From NCBI GenBank assembly GCA_035480635.1, contig DATIHN010000024.1, forward strand, positions 1 to 36,408: a stretch of 36,408 bases of DNA, written 5' to 3'. Position numbers and translations under genes: made by a program. The DNA is from Candidatus Saccharimonadales bacterium. GTDB lineage: Bacteria; Patescibacteriota; Saccharimonadia; UBA4664; DATIHN01. Below are positions 25,535 through 33,323 of the stretch, piece by piece. The notes beneath the pieces are model-generated. The model had not been told where the DNA came from and made no database searches. It worked only from the letters and a program-made list of their open reading frames with translations. Numbering within the stretch: the first letter of the stretch is position 1; each line of letters begins with the position of its first letter.

Positions 25535-25563
25535 TTTATAGCACTAGAACTGATCTCGATCAA
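25535..25563 (-). promoter_or_regulatory. Promoter of the His-rich peptide gene with overlapping inverted repeat
   Basis: TTGATC, 17 nt, TATAAA with a TGn extension on the minus strand. TGATC-TC-GATCA (25551-25562) overlaps the -35 and could be an operator. Confidence 0.55.
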
Positions 25564-25584
25564 GCGTTACCGAAAAGGCACAGG

Positions 25585-26640
25585 CTATAGCTCTCGACTT
25601 GATCGCTCGGGTGTTTCATCCATTAAGCGAGCTAGTATGCCGGTAATACGTTCATTCGACTCCTGCAGGTGACTTTCACGCTCTTTTTTATCATTTAGTT
25701 CCTGTAGGATTTTATTGCGGGCGGCTTTGAGTTCCTTGGTCTGCCTAAGCAATTGTTGCTCCGAAGCCTCGCGTTGTAAAACTGCAACCGCCATAAACAA
25801 CCCACTGGCTGAAAGCAAAATAATGTAGACCAAAAGTGTAATCAGCTGCTGCTCGCTCGAACCAGCTCCAGCAAATGGGCCCTCTCCGGAGGCCGTACCC
25901 AAGATTGCAATAATGGAAGTAATGATACTAACAGCCGTTACACCCAGCTGTTTGAACCGAAAGGCAGCCCAAATTATAAAGGGGAAGATAAAATACGAGA
26001 CTTGGGGATGGTTACCCAAAAAAGTAAATTGGCCAAAGAAAATAGCTGCTGCCACCACGGCTGTGCCGACTAGCAAAGAGCCAAATTCGGCAAAATTCTG
26101 ATGGTTGATTTGGCGCCAGCCGTTACGCCAGACCAATATCACCGGAGCGAATAGCAAGACACCGGCCATATCGCCAAACCACCACAAAACCCAAGCTGTC
26201 GGTGCAGAGGTTGTAGCTAACAAACCGCCCAACGATAAACTGATTGTACCGATTGTGGCCGCCACCATAGTGCTAAAAAAGGCCGCTAAGAAAGCTAGAC
26301 CAATCACTCCTCGAACCCGATTTAGAGCCGGCCGAAAATGAATGACGCGGCGCAGTAAGTAGGTGCCCAAAACGGCTTCGAGCGTGTTGCCAACAGCAAT
26401 ACCGGCCGCCACTGGTAGTGGCGCGCTGGTTAAAAGGTTAGCTAAAAGAGCTCCCAGAAATATGCCCGGCCAGAGGTCGAAACCGTAGAGAATTAGAGCT
26501 GCCAGCGCTAGGCCACTCGGAGGCCAAACGGTCGTGATTTGTTTTACACTAAAAGCTAGCGATAAACCGAGCTTGGCGGCAATTAGGTAGAGCCCGGCTA
26601 AGACCAGGATACTCCCAAGATATCTTGGCGTCAGCCTCAT
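25585..26640 (-). CDS. MASE1-type membrane sensor without output domain
   Basis: About eight membrane segments occupy residues 8-280, with the MASE1 pattern (TTVWPPSGLALAALIL near residue 37 and WWFGDMAGVLLFAPVIL near 152). A helical coiled-coil tail (about 285-340) follows and the protein ends at 351. Normally MASE1 is fused to GGDEF, PAS or kinase domains; none is present, so signalling would need a separate partner or the domain may act as a transporter-like receptor. TGATATGAT lies 6 nt before ATG. Confidence 0.8.
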   Translation of the reverse strand: MRLTPRYLGSILVLAGLYLIAAKLGLSLAFSVKQITTVWPPSGLALAALILYGFDLWPGIFLGALLANLLTSAPLPVAAGIAVGNTLEAVLGTYLLRRVIHFRPALNRVRGVIGLAFLAAFFSTMVAATIGTISLSLGGLLATTSAPTAWVLWWFGDMAGVLLFAPVILVWRNGWRQINHQNFAEFGSLLVGTAVVAAAIFFGQFTFLGNHPQVSYFIFPFIIWAAFRFKQLGVTAVSIITSIIAILGTASGEGPFAGAGSSEQQLITLLVYIILLSASGLFMAVAVLQREASEQQLLRQTKELKAARNKILQELNDKKERESHLQESNERITGILARLMDETPERSSREL

Positions 26641-26646
26641 GCCGGT

Positions 26647-26655
26647 ATCATATCA
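26647..26655 (-). promoter_or_regulatory. Leaderless extended -10 (TGATATGAT) for the MASE1 gene
   Basis: TGATATGAT, then ACCGGC, then ATG at 26640. Confidence 0.6.
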
Positions 26656-26727
26656 CCTTTTCTTATATGCTTATGGCTTTTGGTCTGAAACTTGAAGAAA
26701 CTTTTGGTAATAGGCTCCAGCCACACC

Positions 26728-26764
26728 AAAGTAAAAGGGTGGCCCGCTCAAGAGCGGACCACCC
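26728..26764 (-). terminator. cfa: Intrinsic terminator of the cfa gene
   Basis: GGGTGG-T-CCGCT-CTTG-AGCGG-G-CCACCC with one internal mismatch, then TTTTACTTT on the minus strand. Confidence 0.75.
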
Positions 26765-26777
26765 CGATGAATGTGTC

Positions 26778-27905
26778 TTAGCGCACCGAGACGTACCCGG
26801 GCACACCGCCTTCGTGAGAAAAGACGATCTGCTGAACCTGAGCTTGCCGCGTATGGAAGATTGCCCCGCTGGAGGGGAGGTAATACATCCACATCCGGAA
26901 GTTACGTGGGCAGTAGCGGTCGCGGTCGAACTTCTCGAGCTCGGGCCAGCCGCCCGTCAGGTTTCCGATCCAACCACGGGTTGTGTGGAAGTAGCCCGGT
27001 CCGATATTGTGAACGTCTTCGATCACAAAGTACCCTTCGGCCGCTCGACCCAATTGCGGCACCGATGGCAGCATGCTGTTGGGGAAGATGCGTTCGTTGA
27101 GCCAAGGGTCACCTTGCTTGACCGAAACATTGCTAGTGATGGTGTGGAGGCAGAAGTGACCATGTGGAGCTAGTGATCGAGCGGCCACCGCCATGAACTG
27201 GCGGAAATTCTTGTAGCCAACGTGTTCGACCATGCCAATACTGGCAATGGCATCAAATTGGCCATTGATCCGTCGATAATCCTGTTCCCGGATCTCCACG
27301 TCCAAGCCATCGCAGAGCTGGCGAGCCAGTCTGGCCTGCTCTACCGACACGGTTACGCCGACGCCGCTGACGCCGTAGTTTTGGGCGGCATAGCGGAGCA
27401 AGCTGCCAAAACCGCAACCGATGTCCAGGAGTCTCATGCCGGGCTCAAGCTTGAGCTTACGGCAGACCAAGTCGAGCTTGGCATCCTGGGCCTGGTCCAA
27501 ATCTTCCACTCCATTCGGGAAGTAGCCGCAGCTGTAGGCCATGGTGCGACCAAGCATGGCTAGGAAGAGTTCATTGCCCCAGTCGTAGTGGCGCTCGCCG
27601 ATCTGGAAGGCCCGCTGGCGACTCTGCAAGTTCATCACCCGCGCTTGGGCAGCGGCCAGCAGAATGTGGGGGTTGAGCCGGAGTTGGTGCCGAGCGCCGG
27701 AGGACAGGATGCGGAAGAACAGCTCCTCCAGATTGTCGCAATCCCACCAGCCATCCATGTAAGAGTTACCGAAGCCGCGTGAGCCTTCGTCCAGGATTCT
27801 CTGGTAGAAGAGCGGTTCATGAACTCTGATGTCGAATGGTCGTGAACCGTTGAACTCGATTTCGGCTATAGCGGCTAGTTGGCGGATAGTCGTTTCGGCG
27901 GACAT
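26778..27905 (-). CDS. cfa: Cyclopropane-fatty-acyl-phospholipid synthase
   Basis: Methylates cis double bonds of membrane phospholipid acyl chains using SAM. Family blocks are all present: HYDWGNELFLAMLGRTMAYS with the active-site Cys in YSCGYF, SAM motif LLDIGCGFGSLLRYAA, ASIGMVEHVGYKNF, and LNERIFPNSMLPS. Length 375 aa is normal. The gene looks GC-richer than flanking genes, so recent acquisition is possible. The start has only a weak AGGT. A promoter candidate lies 63 nt upstream, followed by a small leader hairpin GGCTT-TACT-AAGCC (27930-27943). Confidence 0.92.
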   Translation of the reverse strand: MSAETTIRQLAAIAEIEFNGSRPFDIRVHEPLFYQRILDEGSRGFGNSYMDGWWDCDNLEELFFRILSSGARHQLRLNPHILLAAAQARVMNLQSRQRAFQIGERHYDWGNELFLAMLGRTMAYSCGYFPNGVEDLDQAQDAKLDLVCRKLKLEPGMRLLDIGCGFGSLLRYAAQNYGVSGVGVTVSVEQARLARQLCDGLDVEIREQDYRRINGQFDAIASIGMVEHVGYKNFRQFMAVAARSLAPHGHFCLHTITSNVSVKQGDPWLNERIFPNSMLPSVPQLGRAAEGYFVIEDVHNIGPGYFHTTRGWIGNLTGGWPELEKFDRDRYCPRNFRMWMYYLPSSGAIFHTRQAQVQQIVFSHEGGVPGYVSVR

Positions 27906-27967
27906 GTGAACCTACTTTCGGAACCGATTGGCTTAGTAAAGCCTCAACCTGATTCGAACAAGCCAAA

Positions 27968-27996
27968 ACTATACCGCTTTTAGATCCAAATATAAA
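27968..27996 (-). promoter_or_regulatory. cfa: Promoter candidate of cfa
   Basis: TTTATA, 17 nt, TATAGT on the minus strand (4/6 and 5/6 matches). Confidence 0.45.
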
Positions 27997-28005
27997 GCAT
28001 GAGCA

Positions 28006-29208
28006 CTAACGTTCGTAAGTTCTGGGGTTATTAAACCCAGATACGCTAGCGCAACTGGCACCCATGAAAGTTTCGAATTTGAGCTGGCGATCGCCCGTCA
28101 TCTGAGCCAGCGCGCAACCAACCGTGGCCTGTCCGGCAGTGCTTAATTTGATGGGGCTGGAATAAGACATGCTATCCCACCTTGAACCGTCGGCCTTCAA
28201 ATAGCTCCCCCGCTTGAGCTCAAATTTAACTAACCCGCTATTCGCGCCAATAGTGTTGGGGTCGGGTGAACCAGATGGCACGGCAAATTGGTTAATGCCT
28301 TGGCCATTGGCTGGAGCCAAATAGCCAATGGAAATTATCTGAACGGTTGGGTCAATGTAATCAGGGGCAAAAGCTAAATGGCCGTCCCAGTAACCCGGCT
28401 GAGCATTGCCGCTGGCGCCGGCGTAGCCATTGGTCCCCACTTGAAACCAATTGCCGGCTAATTTGCCATCAATATCGTAATCGATCTTGCCACTGCGGGG
28501 CTCGGCCGTGCGAACATATTTGGAGAGCGCCAGTTTCTTTAAATCATCAGTGTAGTAATTAAGTGGGTCGGCCGTATAAATTTTCCAGGCTTCACCAGTG
28601 TAATGAGCCGGGTTTATGAAACCAGTCAGGGGTTTGGTGGTATCCCAAACGGCAAAGTCCAGGGTTTGACCACCAATGTGACCGATCAATTGTCCGGCTT
28701 TAACGTCTATCGGCAAGGCCTTTTCGTTGATGTTTGGTTCGACACTGGTTAGCAGGTCGTAGTAGTAAAAGAAGGTACACGAGACCGAAAAGACCAAACG
28801 AATGCGAGTGGGATGGACTTCGATGCTAACGATTTTAGCGTCGCCCATAGCGTGGACTTCATAAGTGTCAGGCTTGGAATTGAATACCGTCGGTGAAAAA
28901 TATTGGTGATCAACTGGAGTCACGTGGCCGCCGACCATCAAACCATAGGGCTCAATGAAAGCATAATCTTCGGCCTTCATCGGTGAGACACTTAGTTTGG
29001 AGCTACCGGTCCCGCTGCAATGGCCGCCGCTGAGCGATTTACCAGCTGCCTCGGCATCGGCTGGAGAGCCGGAGGTTGCGACTGAGTTTTTGTTGGCTTT
29101 GTGATCGTGAATGGTTTTGACGGTCACGCCAGCCACCGCCAACACGATCAAGACTAAGATGATCTCGAGGATCATGGCAAAGCCTTGTTGTTGGCGCAGC
29201 CGCTTCAT
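28006..29208 (-). CDS. Type IV pilin-like protein with a degenerate M23/lysostaphin-like domain
   Basis: The N-terminus KRLRQQQGFAMILEIILVLI looks like a class III prepilin: basic lead, Gly-Phe cleavage site, then a long hydrophobic helix. The Glu normally at +5 is at +6. After a linker, the segment IEPYGLMVGGHVTPVDHQYF and AMGDAKIVSIE recall lysostaphin-like/M23 folds, though I do not see a full zinc site; this second point is tentative. The C-terminal 150 residues are beta-rich with two Cys (about 367 and 384). TATGAT lies 9 nt before ATG. Confidence 0.65.
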   Translation of the reverse strand: MKRLRQQQGFAMILEIILVLIVLAVAGVTVKTIHDHKANKNSVATSGSPADAEAAGKSLSGGHCSGTGSSKLSVSPMKAEDYAFIEPYGLMVGGHVTPVDHQYFSPTVFNSKPDTYEVHAMGDAKIVSIEVHPTRIRLVFSVSCTFFYYYDLLTSVEPNINEKALPIDVKAGQLIGHIGGQTLDFAVWDTTKPLTGFINPAHYTGEAWKIYTADPLNYYTDDLKKLALSKYVRTAEPRSGKIDYDIDGKLAGNWFQVGTNGYAGASGNAQPGYWDGHLAFAPDYIDPTVQIISIGYLAPANGQGINQFAVPSGSPDPNTIGANSGLVKFELKRGSYLKADGSRWDSMSYSSPIKLSTAGQATVGCALAQMTGDRQLKFETFMGASCASVSGFNNPRTYER

Positions 29209-29234
29209 AGTTACTTAATCATAGCATAAGGGGT

Positions 29235-29825
29235 TTACTGAAGGCTCAAAATCCATTTCCCTAGCTCATCTCGGCCAACCAGCTCGGTTCTGGTCGTGCG
29301 TGATAAAGACTGGGCGCTTTGCTGAAACGAACGATTAGTTATGACCATAGACTTGTTGCAGCCATAATGACCGATGGCACTATAGGCCTCTTGCACGGCT
29401 TTTAGATTGACCTTGCGGTGGGCGGCACAATGTTTAGCTTGGATTGCGTAGATATCACTCCCACGTCTAGCAATCAGATCGGCACCATAATCGCCGCTGG
29501 CCGGAGTTAGTTTGACCTTACTAAAACCAACCTGAGTTAAGAGTTGAGAAAGATAGTCTTCGAACTCGCGGCCGGTCATACTATCAACCCCAACTAACGA
29601 GACAGCTCGCGTGCGTTTGGTTCTAGCAGCATTAGTGAAGGCGCCAAGACTTAGAGCCGTGGCCGCAACCACAAAACCAAGCAGCAGAATAATAATAGCA
29701 ACGACTGATGTATTATTGGCCAGCCAGGTCCCACCAGCTAAAGTCCCCAACGCCAAAACAGCCAGAATTAATATCAAAGCTTCATTTGTACCTGGAGACT
29801 TTGTTCTAGTACGCCGTCGCTTCAT
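29235..29825 (-). CDS. Membrane-anchored Mrr-type restriction-endonuclease-fold protein
   Basis: Two hydrophobic helices (about 13-30 and 38-60) precede an Mrr-type catalytic domain from about residue 82: MTGREFEDYLSQLLTQVGF, then GDYGADLIARRG and IYAIQAKHC, giving the D-x(n)-QxK core of this nuclease superfamily. SMVITNRSFQQSAQSLS follows as in other members. Such proteins cut DNA, often methylated or foreign. No methyltransferase partner is adjacent. TGTTATACT lies 6 nt before ATG. Confidence 0.85.
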   Translation of the reverse strand: MKRRRTRTKSPGTNEALILILAVLALGTLAGGTWLANNTSVVAIIILLLGFVVAATALSLGAFTNAARTKRTRAVSLVGVDSMTGREFEDYLSQLLTQVGFSKVKLTPASGDYGADLIARRGSDIYAIQAKHCAAHRKVNLKAVQEAYSAIGHYGCNKSMVITNRSFQQSAQSLSRTTRTELVGRDELGKWILSLQ

Positions 29826-29831
29826 GCCGCC

Positions 29832-29840
29832 AGTATAACA
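29832..29840 (-). promoter_or_regulatory. Leaderless extended -10 (TGTTATACT) for the Mrr-type gene
   Basis: TGTTATACT, then GGCGGC, then ATG at 29825. Confidence 0.6.
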
Positions 29841-29877
29841 AAGCCTTTGATTGGCCTTTGATTAATCAGTGGGTAAT

Positions 29878-30141
29878 TCAGGATTTTCTGCCGCGATGCA
29901 TGCAACCAACCCAGCAACACGGCCGCCGGATTCCTTGAATCAATTCTGAAACCGTTCGTTCAACATGATTTTGGCGCGTCTCCGCTTTTTTAACCGATAT
30001 GGTCCAGCAAATCCATTCGTTGCGAGCCAGTGGCGTTAGGTCCTGCCATTGTTCCAGGGCATCCTCATTGGCCAACAGAGCCTTGCGCAAATCTGCTGGC
30101 ACTTCGTGAACCACACCAGTTGAGATCGTTTTGGTTACCAT
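29878..30141 (-). CDS. YdeI/OmpD-associated family protein, 87 aa
   Basis: The pattern VHEVPADLRKALLANEDAL, then WQDLTPLARNEWICW and VKKAETRQNHVERTVSEL, is the YdeI/OmpD-associated domain. The C-terminus RRPCCWVGCMHRGRKS adds three Cys and a His, a possible metal site. The role is unknown; some relatives are linked to antimicrobial peptide resistance. TGCTAAAAT lies 6 nt before ATG. Confidence 0.75.
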   Translation of the reverse strand: MVTKTISTGVVHEVPADLRKALLANEDALEQWQDLTPLARNEWICWTISVKKAETRQNHVERTVSELIQGIRRPCCWVGCMHRGRKS

Positions 30142-30147
30142 GGTTAT

Positions 30148-30156
30148 ATTTTAGCA
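30148..30156 (-). promoter_or_regulatory. Leaderless extended -10 (TGCTAAAAT) for the YdeI-type gene
   Basis: TGCTAAAAT, then ATAACC, then ATG at 30141. Confidence 0.5.
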
Positions 30157-30200
30157 AACCCTTTATGTAATTAGGGCTTTGGTTGAGCCCTGCCTAGGCT

Positions 30201-30206
30201 CATAAT
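30201..30206 (+). promoter_or_regulatory. Leaderless -10 (CATAAT) for the 81-aa membrane protein
   Basis: CATAAT, then AGACTC, then ATG at 30213. Confidence 0.5.
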
Positions 30207-30212
30207 AGACTC

Positions 30213-30458
30213 ATGACCCAAAAATTTTTTGAGGATAACAACGGCAAAATCACTTTATGGCAAACGCCCAATTTAGCTCTAGTCGGTTGGGCAATGCTCT
30301 CGGTTATCAATCACTTTGTTAGCTCACAAGCTCTATCTTGGCTAGCTTCAGCTATACTTTTTGCCTGGGCTTTGATGGAGCTACTCACAGGAGTCAATTG
30401 GTTTAGAAGGTTACTTGGATTGACGGTGCTCATTTTAATAATTGTGAAACACCTATAA
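30213..30458 (+). CDS. Small three-span membrane protein, 81 aa
   Basis: After a polar start ([19 protein letters not shown]), three hydrophobic helices fill the rest of the protein (about 20-35, 40-58, 62-80). The motif [18 protein letters not shown] between helices two and three is seen in unnamed CPR and other bacterial proteins, from memory. The function is unknown. It precedes the DUF2200 gene by 16 nt and is probably co-transcribed. Confidence 0.7.
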   Translation: MTQKFFEDNNGKITLWQTPNLALVGWAMLSVINHFVSSQALSWLASAILFAWALMELLTGVNWFRRLLGLTVLILIIVKHL

Positions 30459-30474
30459 AGAATCAGGAGAATTT

Positions 30475-30834
30475 ATGAAAAAAGAACGACTCTATGCCAC
30501 CAGCTTTTCCAGCGTCTACCCCTACTACTTAGCGAAAGTGGAGAAAAAAGGCCACACCAAGGCTGAACTAGATGAAATTATTCGCTGGTTAACTGGGTAT
30601 AGTCAAAAGGAATTTGAAGCTCAGCTTGCCAAGCAAGTGGACTTTGACACTTTTTATTCAAAAGCTCCTAAACCGAATCCTGCGCGCTCGTTAATAAAGG
30701 GCGTAATATGCGGCGTCCGGGTCGAAGAAATTGAAGATCCCCTTATGCAGGAAATTCGCTATCTAGATAAATTGATCGACGAGTTGGCTAAAGGGAAGGC
30801 GATGGAGAAGATTTTACGGAGTGCTGACAGTTAG
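30475..30834 (+). CDS. DUF2200 protein, 119 aa
   Basis: The sequence [22 protein letters not shown], then [12 protein letters not shown] and [25 protein letters not shown] (here in part), matches DUF2200, a small family of unknown function usually 110-120 aa. AGGAG lies 6 nt before ATG. Its stop codon lies in the loop of a short hairpin. Confidence 0.8.
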   Translation: MKKERLYATSFSSVYPYYLAKVEKKGHTKAELDEIIRWLTGYSQKEFEAQLAKQVDFDTFYSKAPKPNPARSLIKGVICGVRVEEIEDPLMQEIRYLDKLIDELAKGKAMEKILRSADS

Positions 30835-30843
30835 AACTGTCGG
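30824..30843. terminator. Weak hairpin between convergent genes
   Basis: CTGACAGT-TAGA-ACTGTCGG (8 bp with one wobble) contains the DUF2200 stop in its loop; TAATTTT follows on the plus strand. Confidence 0.45.
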
Positions 30844-31185
30844 CTAATTTTCGGTTGGAGTTTGTTCAATAATCACTGCCGGTTCGTTGCCAATCACCCA
30901 AGCGTCATGACCAGGTGGTATTAAACCGACATCCCCCGGGCCAAATTTCATTTCGGTTCCATCATCTAAATGCACAGCGATTTGTCCTGATACGTGAATC
31001 GTCAAGTGGGCATATTGGCAGCTATTGGTTTTAGCCTCTGGCTTAACATCTTCCGACCAGCGCCAACCCGGTTGGAAAGTTAATCGTCTGGTGGTTATGC
31101 CGCCCAGATTAATAGCGTCAACCACACCCCTGCCAGAAGGATGTTTTTCGTCCGGTGCTTCAAAGCTCTTCTTTTCTAATTTCAT
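30844..31185 (-). CDS. Cupin-domain protein, 113 aa
   Basis: A single cupin fold: RRLTFQPGWRWSEDVKP, then YAHLTIHVSGQIAVHLDDG and FGPGDVGLIPPGHDAWVIG. The usual HxH metal pair is replaced (H in AHLT and IH), but PPGHDAWV keeps the late His. It may bind a metal or small ligand; no regulator domain is fused. No leaderless -10 or Shine-Dalgarno sequence is obvious. It follows the CopB gene in the same direction. Confidence 0.8.
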   Translation of the reverse strand: MKLEKKSFEAPDEKHPSGRGVVDAINLGGITTRRLTFQPGWRWSEDVKPEAKTNSCQYAHLTIHVSGQIAVHLDDGTEMKFGPGDVGLIPPGHDAWVIGNEPAVIIEQTPTEN

Positions 31186-31241
31186 AATTACTTAACTCTC
31201 TAAGTTTAGTGATTTTATTCAACAATCCGAGCATAGCAGAA

Positions 31242-31268
31242 AAACGGTAATGGGAGTTAGAACTTTAG
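31242..31268 (-). repeat. Partial copy (half) of the 49-bp junction repeat
   Basis: The first 27 bases of the repeat (sense), including AAAGTTCTAAC and ACCGTTT, are kept; the rest has diverged. The repeat supplies the last codons and TAA stop of the copB gene. Confidence 0.7.
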
Positions 31269-33233
31269 TCGTCGCAGCAGCTGAGCATTGGCTGCTACCA
31301 CAATCGTCGACACAGACATGAGGATAGCTCCAACCGCTGGAGACAATAAGATTCCTTGTTTATACAGCACCCCCGCTGCCAATGGAATTGCCAAGACATT
31401 ATATCCAGTTGCCCAAAAAAGATTTTGAACCATTTTTCGATAAGTTGCTTTCGAAAGCTTAATCACTTTTACGACATCCCTAGGATCACTCTTAATCAAG
31501 ATGATGTCGGCTGACTTGATGGCAACATCAGTGCCAGCTCCAATGGCTATGCCAATATCGGCTTGAGTCAGGGCTGGAGCATCGTTAATGCCATCACCCA
31601 CCATCGCAACTTTTGAACCGCTAGCTTGAAGCTCTTTGACCTTGGTGGCCTTGTCCTCAGGATGCACCTCGGCAAAAAAGTGATCCAGTCCTAGTTCCGT
31701 AGCTACCAATTCCGCCACCGCTTTTGAGTCTCCTGTTATCATAGCCGTTTGGATACCTAACTGTTTTAACGTTTTGATAGTTGCCAAAGATTCTTCCCTG
31801 ATCATGTCAGCTAGTGCTAATGCTGCTATTACTTCCCTGCCTTCGAGCAGATAGACTTCAGTCTTCCCATCTTCTGCGGCTTTCTGAATATACTGCTCAA
31901 TCTCAGGTGGAACTGCTATGTCATTCTCAGTGATAAAGCGACGACTGCCAGCTGTATACTCTTTGCCCTCTATTTTGCCTTTGACCCCCAAGCCAGGTAG
32001 TGCCGAGAAGCCGCTAACTCTTAACAGCTTGATGCCTGACTGTTCGGCTTTCCTTACAATGCCCCTACCAACAATGTGTTCGCTGTTACGCTCAAGGCTG
32101 GCTGTAAGCTGCAACGCCGTGTTGTCATCGATGCCCTTTATAGCCCAAATGTCGGTAACTCCATGCTCGCCCTTGGTCAATGTGCCGGTTTTATCAAACA
32201 AGACAACGTTGAGATTTCGAGCAGACTCGAGAGCCAGTCGTTTTCTGATAAGTAGTCCGTTTGAGGCCGCCAGTGTGGTCGAAATAGCAACCACCAAGGG
32301 CACAGCTAATCCCAGCGCATGAGGGCAGGCGATGACCAGCACAGTCACTGCCCTCTCCACCGCAAAACTACCCCCCATAGCAAATGCCCAAATGATGAAA
32401 GTAATGACTCCCGAAGCTAGTGCCACATAAAACAACCACCCAGCCGCCCGATCGGCCAGCGCCTGGGCATTTGACTTAGAGCGGCTGGCTTCGGCGACTA
32501 GCTTCATGATGCCGGCGAGTGCCGTATTCTCGCCTAGCTTAGTTACTTTGATGGTCAATGAACCGTCTTGGTTAATAGTGCCCGCTATGACTTCATCATG
32601 AACCGATTTGGCAACAGGTTGGGATTCACCGGTAATGGCGGCTTCGTTGACGGATGAACTCCCCTCAGTAATTACGCCATCGGCTGGGATGCTAGAGCCT
32701 GGCCTGACGAGGATTAAATCATTGAGTTTCAACTCAGAGACTAGCACTGTTACTGGCCGGCCATTCTCAAGACGCTCTGCCTTATCGGGCAGAAGTTTGG
32801 CGATAGCATCTAAGGCGCTTTCGGCACTGTGAATCGACTTCATCTCTAACCAATGACCTAGCAGCATAATAGTAATTAGCGAGGCCAGCTCCCAGAAGAA
32901 GCCCTCACCGTTAATAAAGAACAGCGTTGCCAGGCTATATAGATAAGCGGTTAGGATTGCCAGACTAATTAGAGTCATCATGCCTGGCTGCCTGGCCTTC
33001 AGTTCGCTTACACCACCTCGAACAAAGACAAGTCCACCATAAAAGAAAATGATGGTCGCAAAGATCGCCGGTATATAACTAGACCCTGGAAAGGTTGGTG
33101 GTGTGAAATGTAGCCATCGTTGAATAGTGTCCGAGTATGCCATTACCGGCAAAGTCAGGAGCAAGCTGATCCAGAATTTGTCTCGAAACATCGCTACAGA
33201 GTTACCGGCGTGCTTATTGTGCTCCGAGTTCAT
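31257..33233 (-). CDS. copB: CopB-type heavy-metal P1B-ATPase (CPH motif)
   Basis: A 658-aa pump with TGES (actuator), the transport motif IACPHALGLAVPL, phosphorylation site DKTGTLTKG, and MVGDGINDAPAL hinge. CPH marks the P1B-3/CopB group, which exports Cu or Ag. There is no N-terminal HMA domain; only a short His-bearing lead (SEHNKH). The helix pair GYNVLAIPLAAG and MSVSTIVVAANAQ near the C-terminus is typical. ATG at 33233 is preferred to the longer frame, whose extra 16 residues lie in the junction repeat. TGTTATACT lies 6 nt before ATG. Confidence 0.93.
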   Translation of the reverse strand: MNSEHNKHAGNSVAMFRDKFWISLLLTLPVMAYSDTIQRWLHFTPPTFPGSSYIPAIFATIIFFYGGLVFVRGGVSELKARQPGMMTLISLAILTAYLYSLATLFFINGEGFFWELASLITIMLLGHWLEMKSIHSAESALDAIAKLLPDKAERLENGRPVTVLVSELKLNDLILVRPGSSIPADGVITEGSSSVNEAAITGESQPVAKSVHDEVIAGTINQDGSLTIKVTKLGENTALAGIMKLVAEASRSKSNAQALADRAAGWLFYVALASGVITFIIWAFAMGGSFAVERAVTVLVIACPHALGLAVPLVVAISTTLAASNGLLIRKRLALESARNLNVVLFDKTGTLTKGEHGVTDIWAIKGIDDNTALQLTASLERNSEHIVGRGIVRKAEQSGIKLLRVSGFSALPGLGVKGKIEGKEYTAGSRRFITENDIAVPPEIEQYIQKAAEDGKTEVYLLEGREVIAALALADMIREESLATIKTLKQLGIQTAMITGDSKAVAELVATELGLDHFFAEVHPEDKATKVKELQASGSKVAMVGDGINDAPALTQADIGIAIGAGTDVAIKSADIILIKSDPRDVVKVIKLSKATYRKMVQNLFWATGYNVLAIPLAAGVLYKQGILLSPAVGAILMSVSTIVVAANAQLLRRLKF

Positions 33234-33239
33234 GCCGTA

Positions 33240-33248
33240 AGTATAACA
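33240..33248 (-). promoter_or_regulatory. copB: Leaderless extended -10 (TGTTATACT) of copB
   Basis: TGTTATACTTACGGCATG: extended -10, 6 nt, start codon. It directly follows the terminator T-run. Confidence 0.7.
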
Positions 33249-33269
33249 AAAACGGCCTCTCGGCCGTTT
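33248..33269 (-). terminator. Terminator between the 125-aa gene and copB
   Basis: AAACGGCC-GAGA-GGCCGTTT then TT on the minus strand. Confidence 0.75.
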
Positions 33270-33317
33270 AAGCATAAGCATATTTGCTCCAAACGGTGAT
33301 GGAAGTAAGAACTTTAG
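33269..33317 (-). repeat. 49-bp junction repeat, copy 1
   Basis: Begins just after the stop of the 125-aa gene. Contains CACCGTTTGGAGC and the direct repeat ATGCTTATGCTTAA. It differs from copy 3 at about five positions. Confidence 0.85.
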
Positions 33318-33323
33318 TTTCTG

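Noticed and set aside
27930-27960. tRNA fragment suggested by GTTCGAATC
   Set aside because: A T-arm-like stem can be drawn, but there is no acceptor, D or anticodon arm; the sequence lies in the cfa leader.
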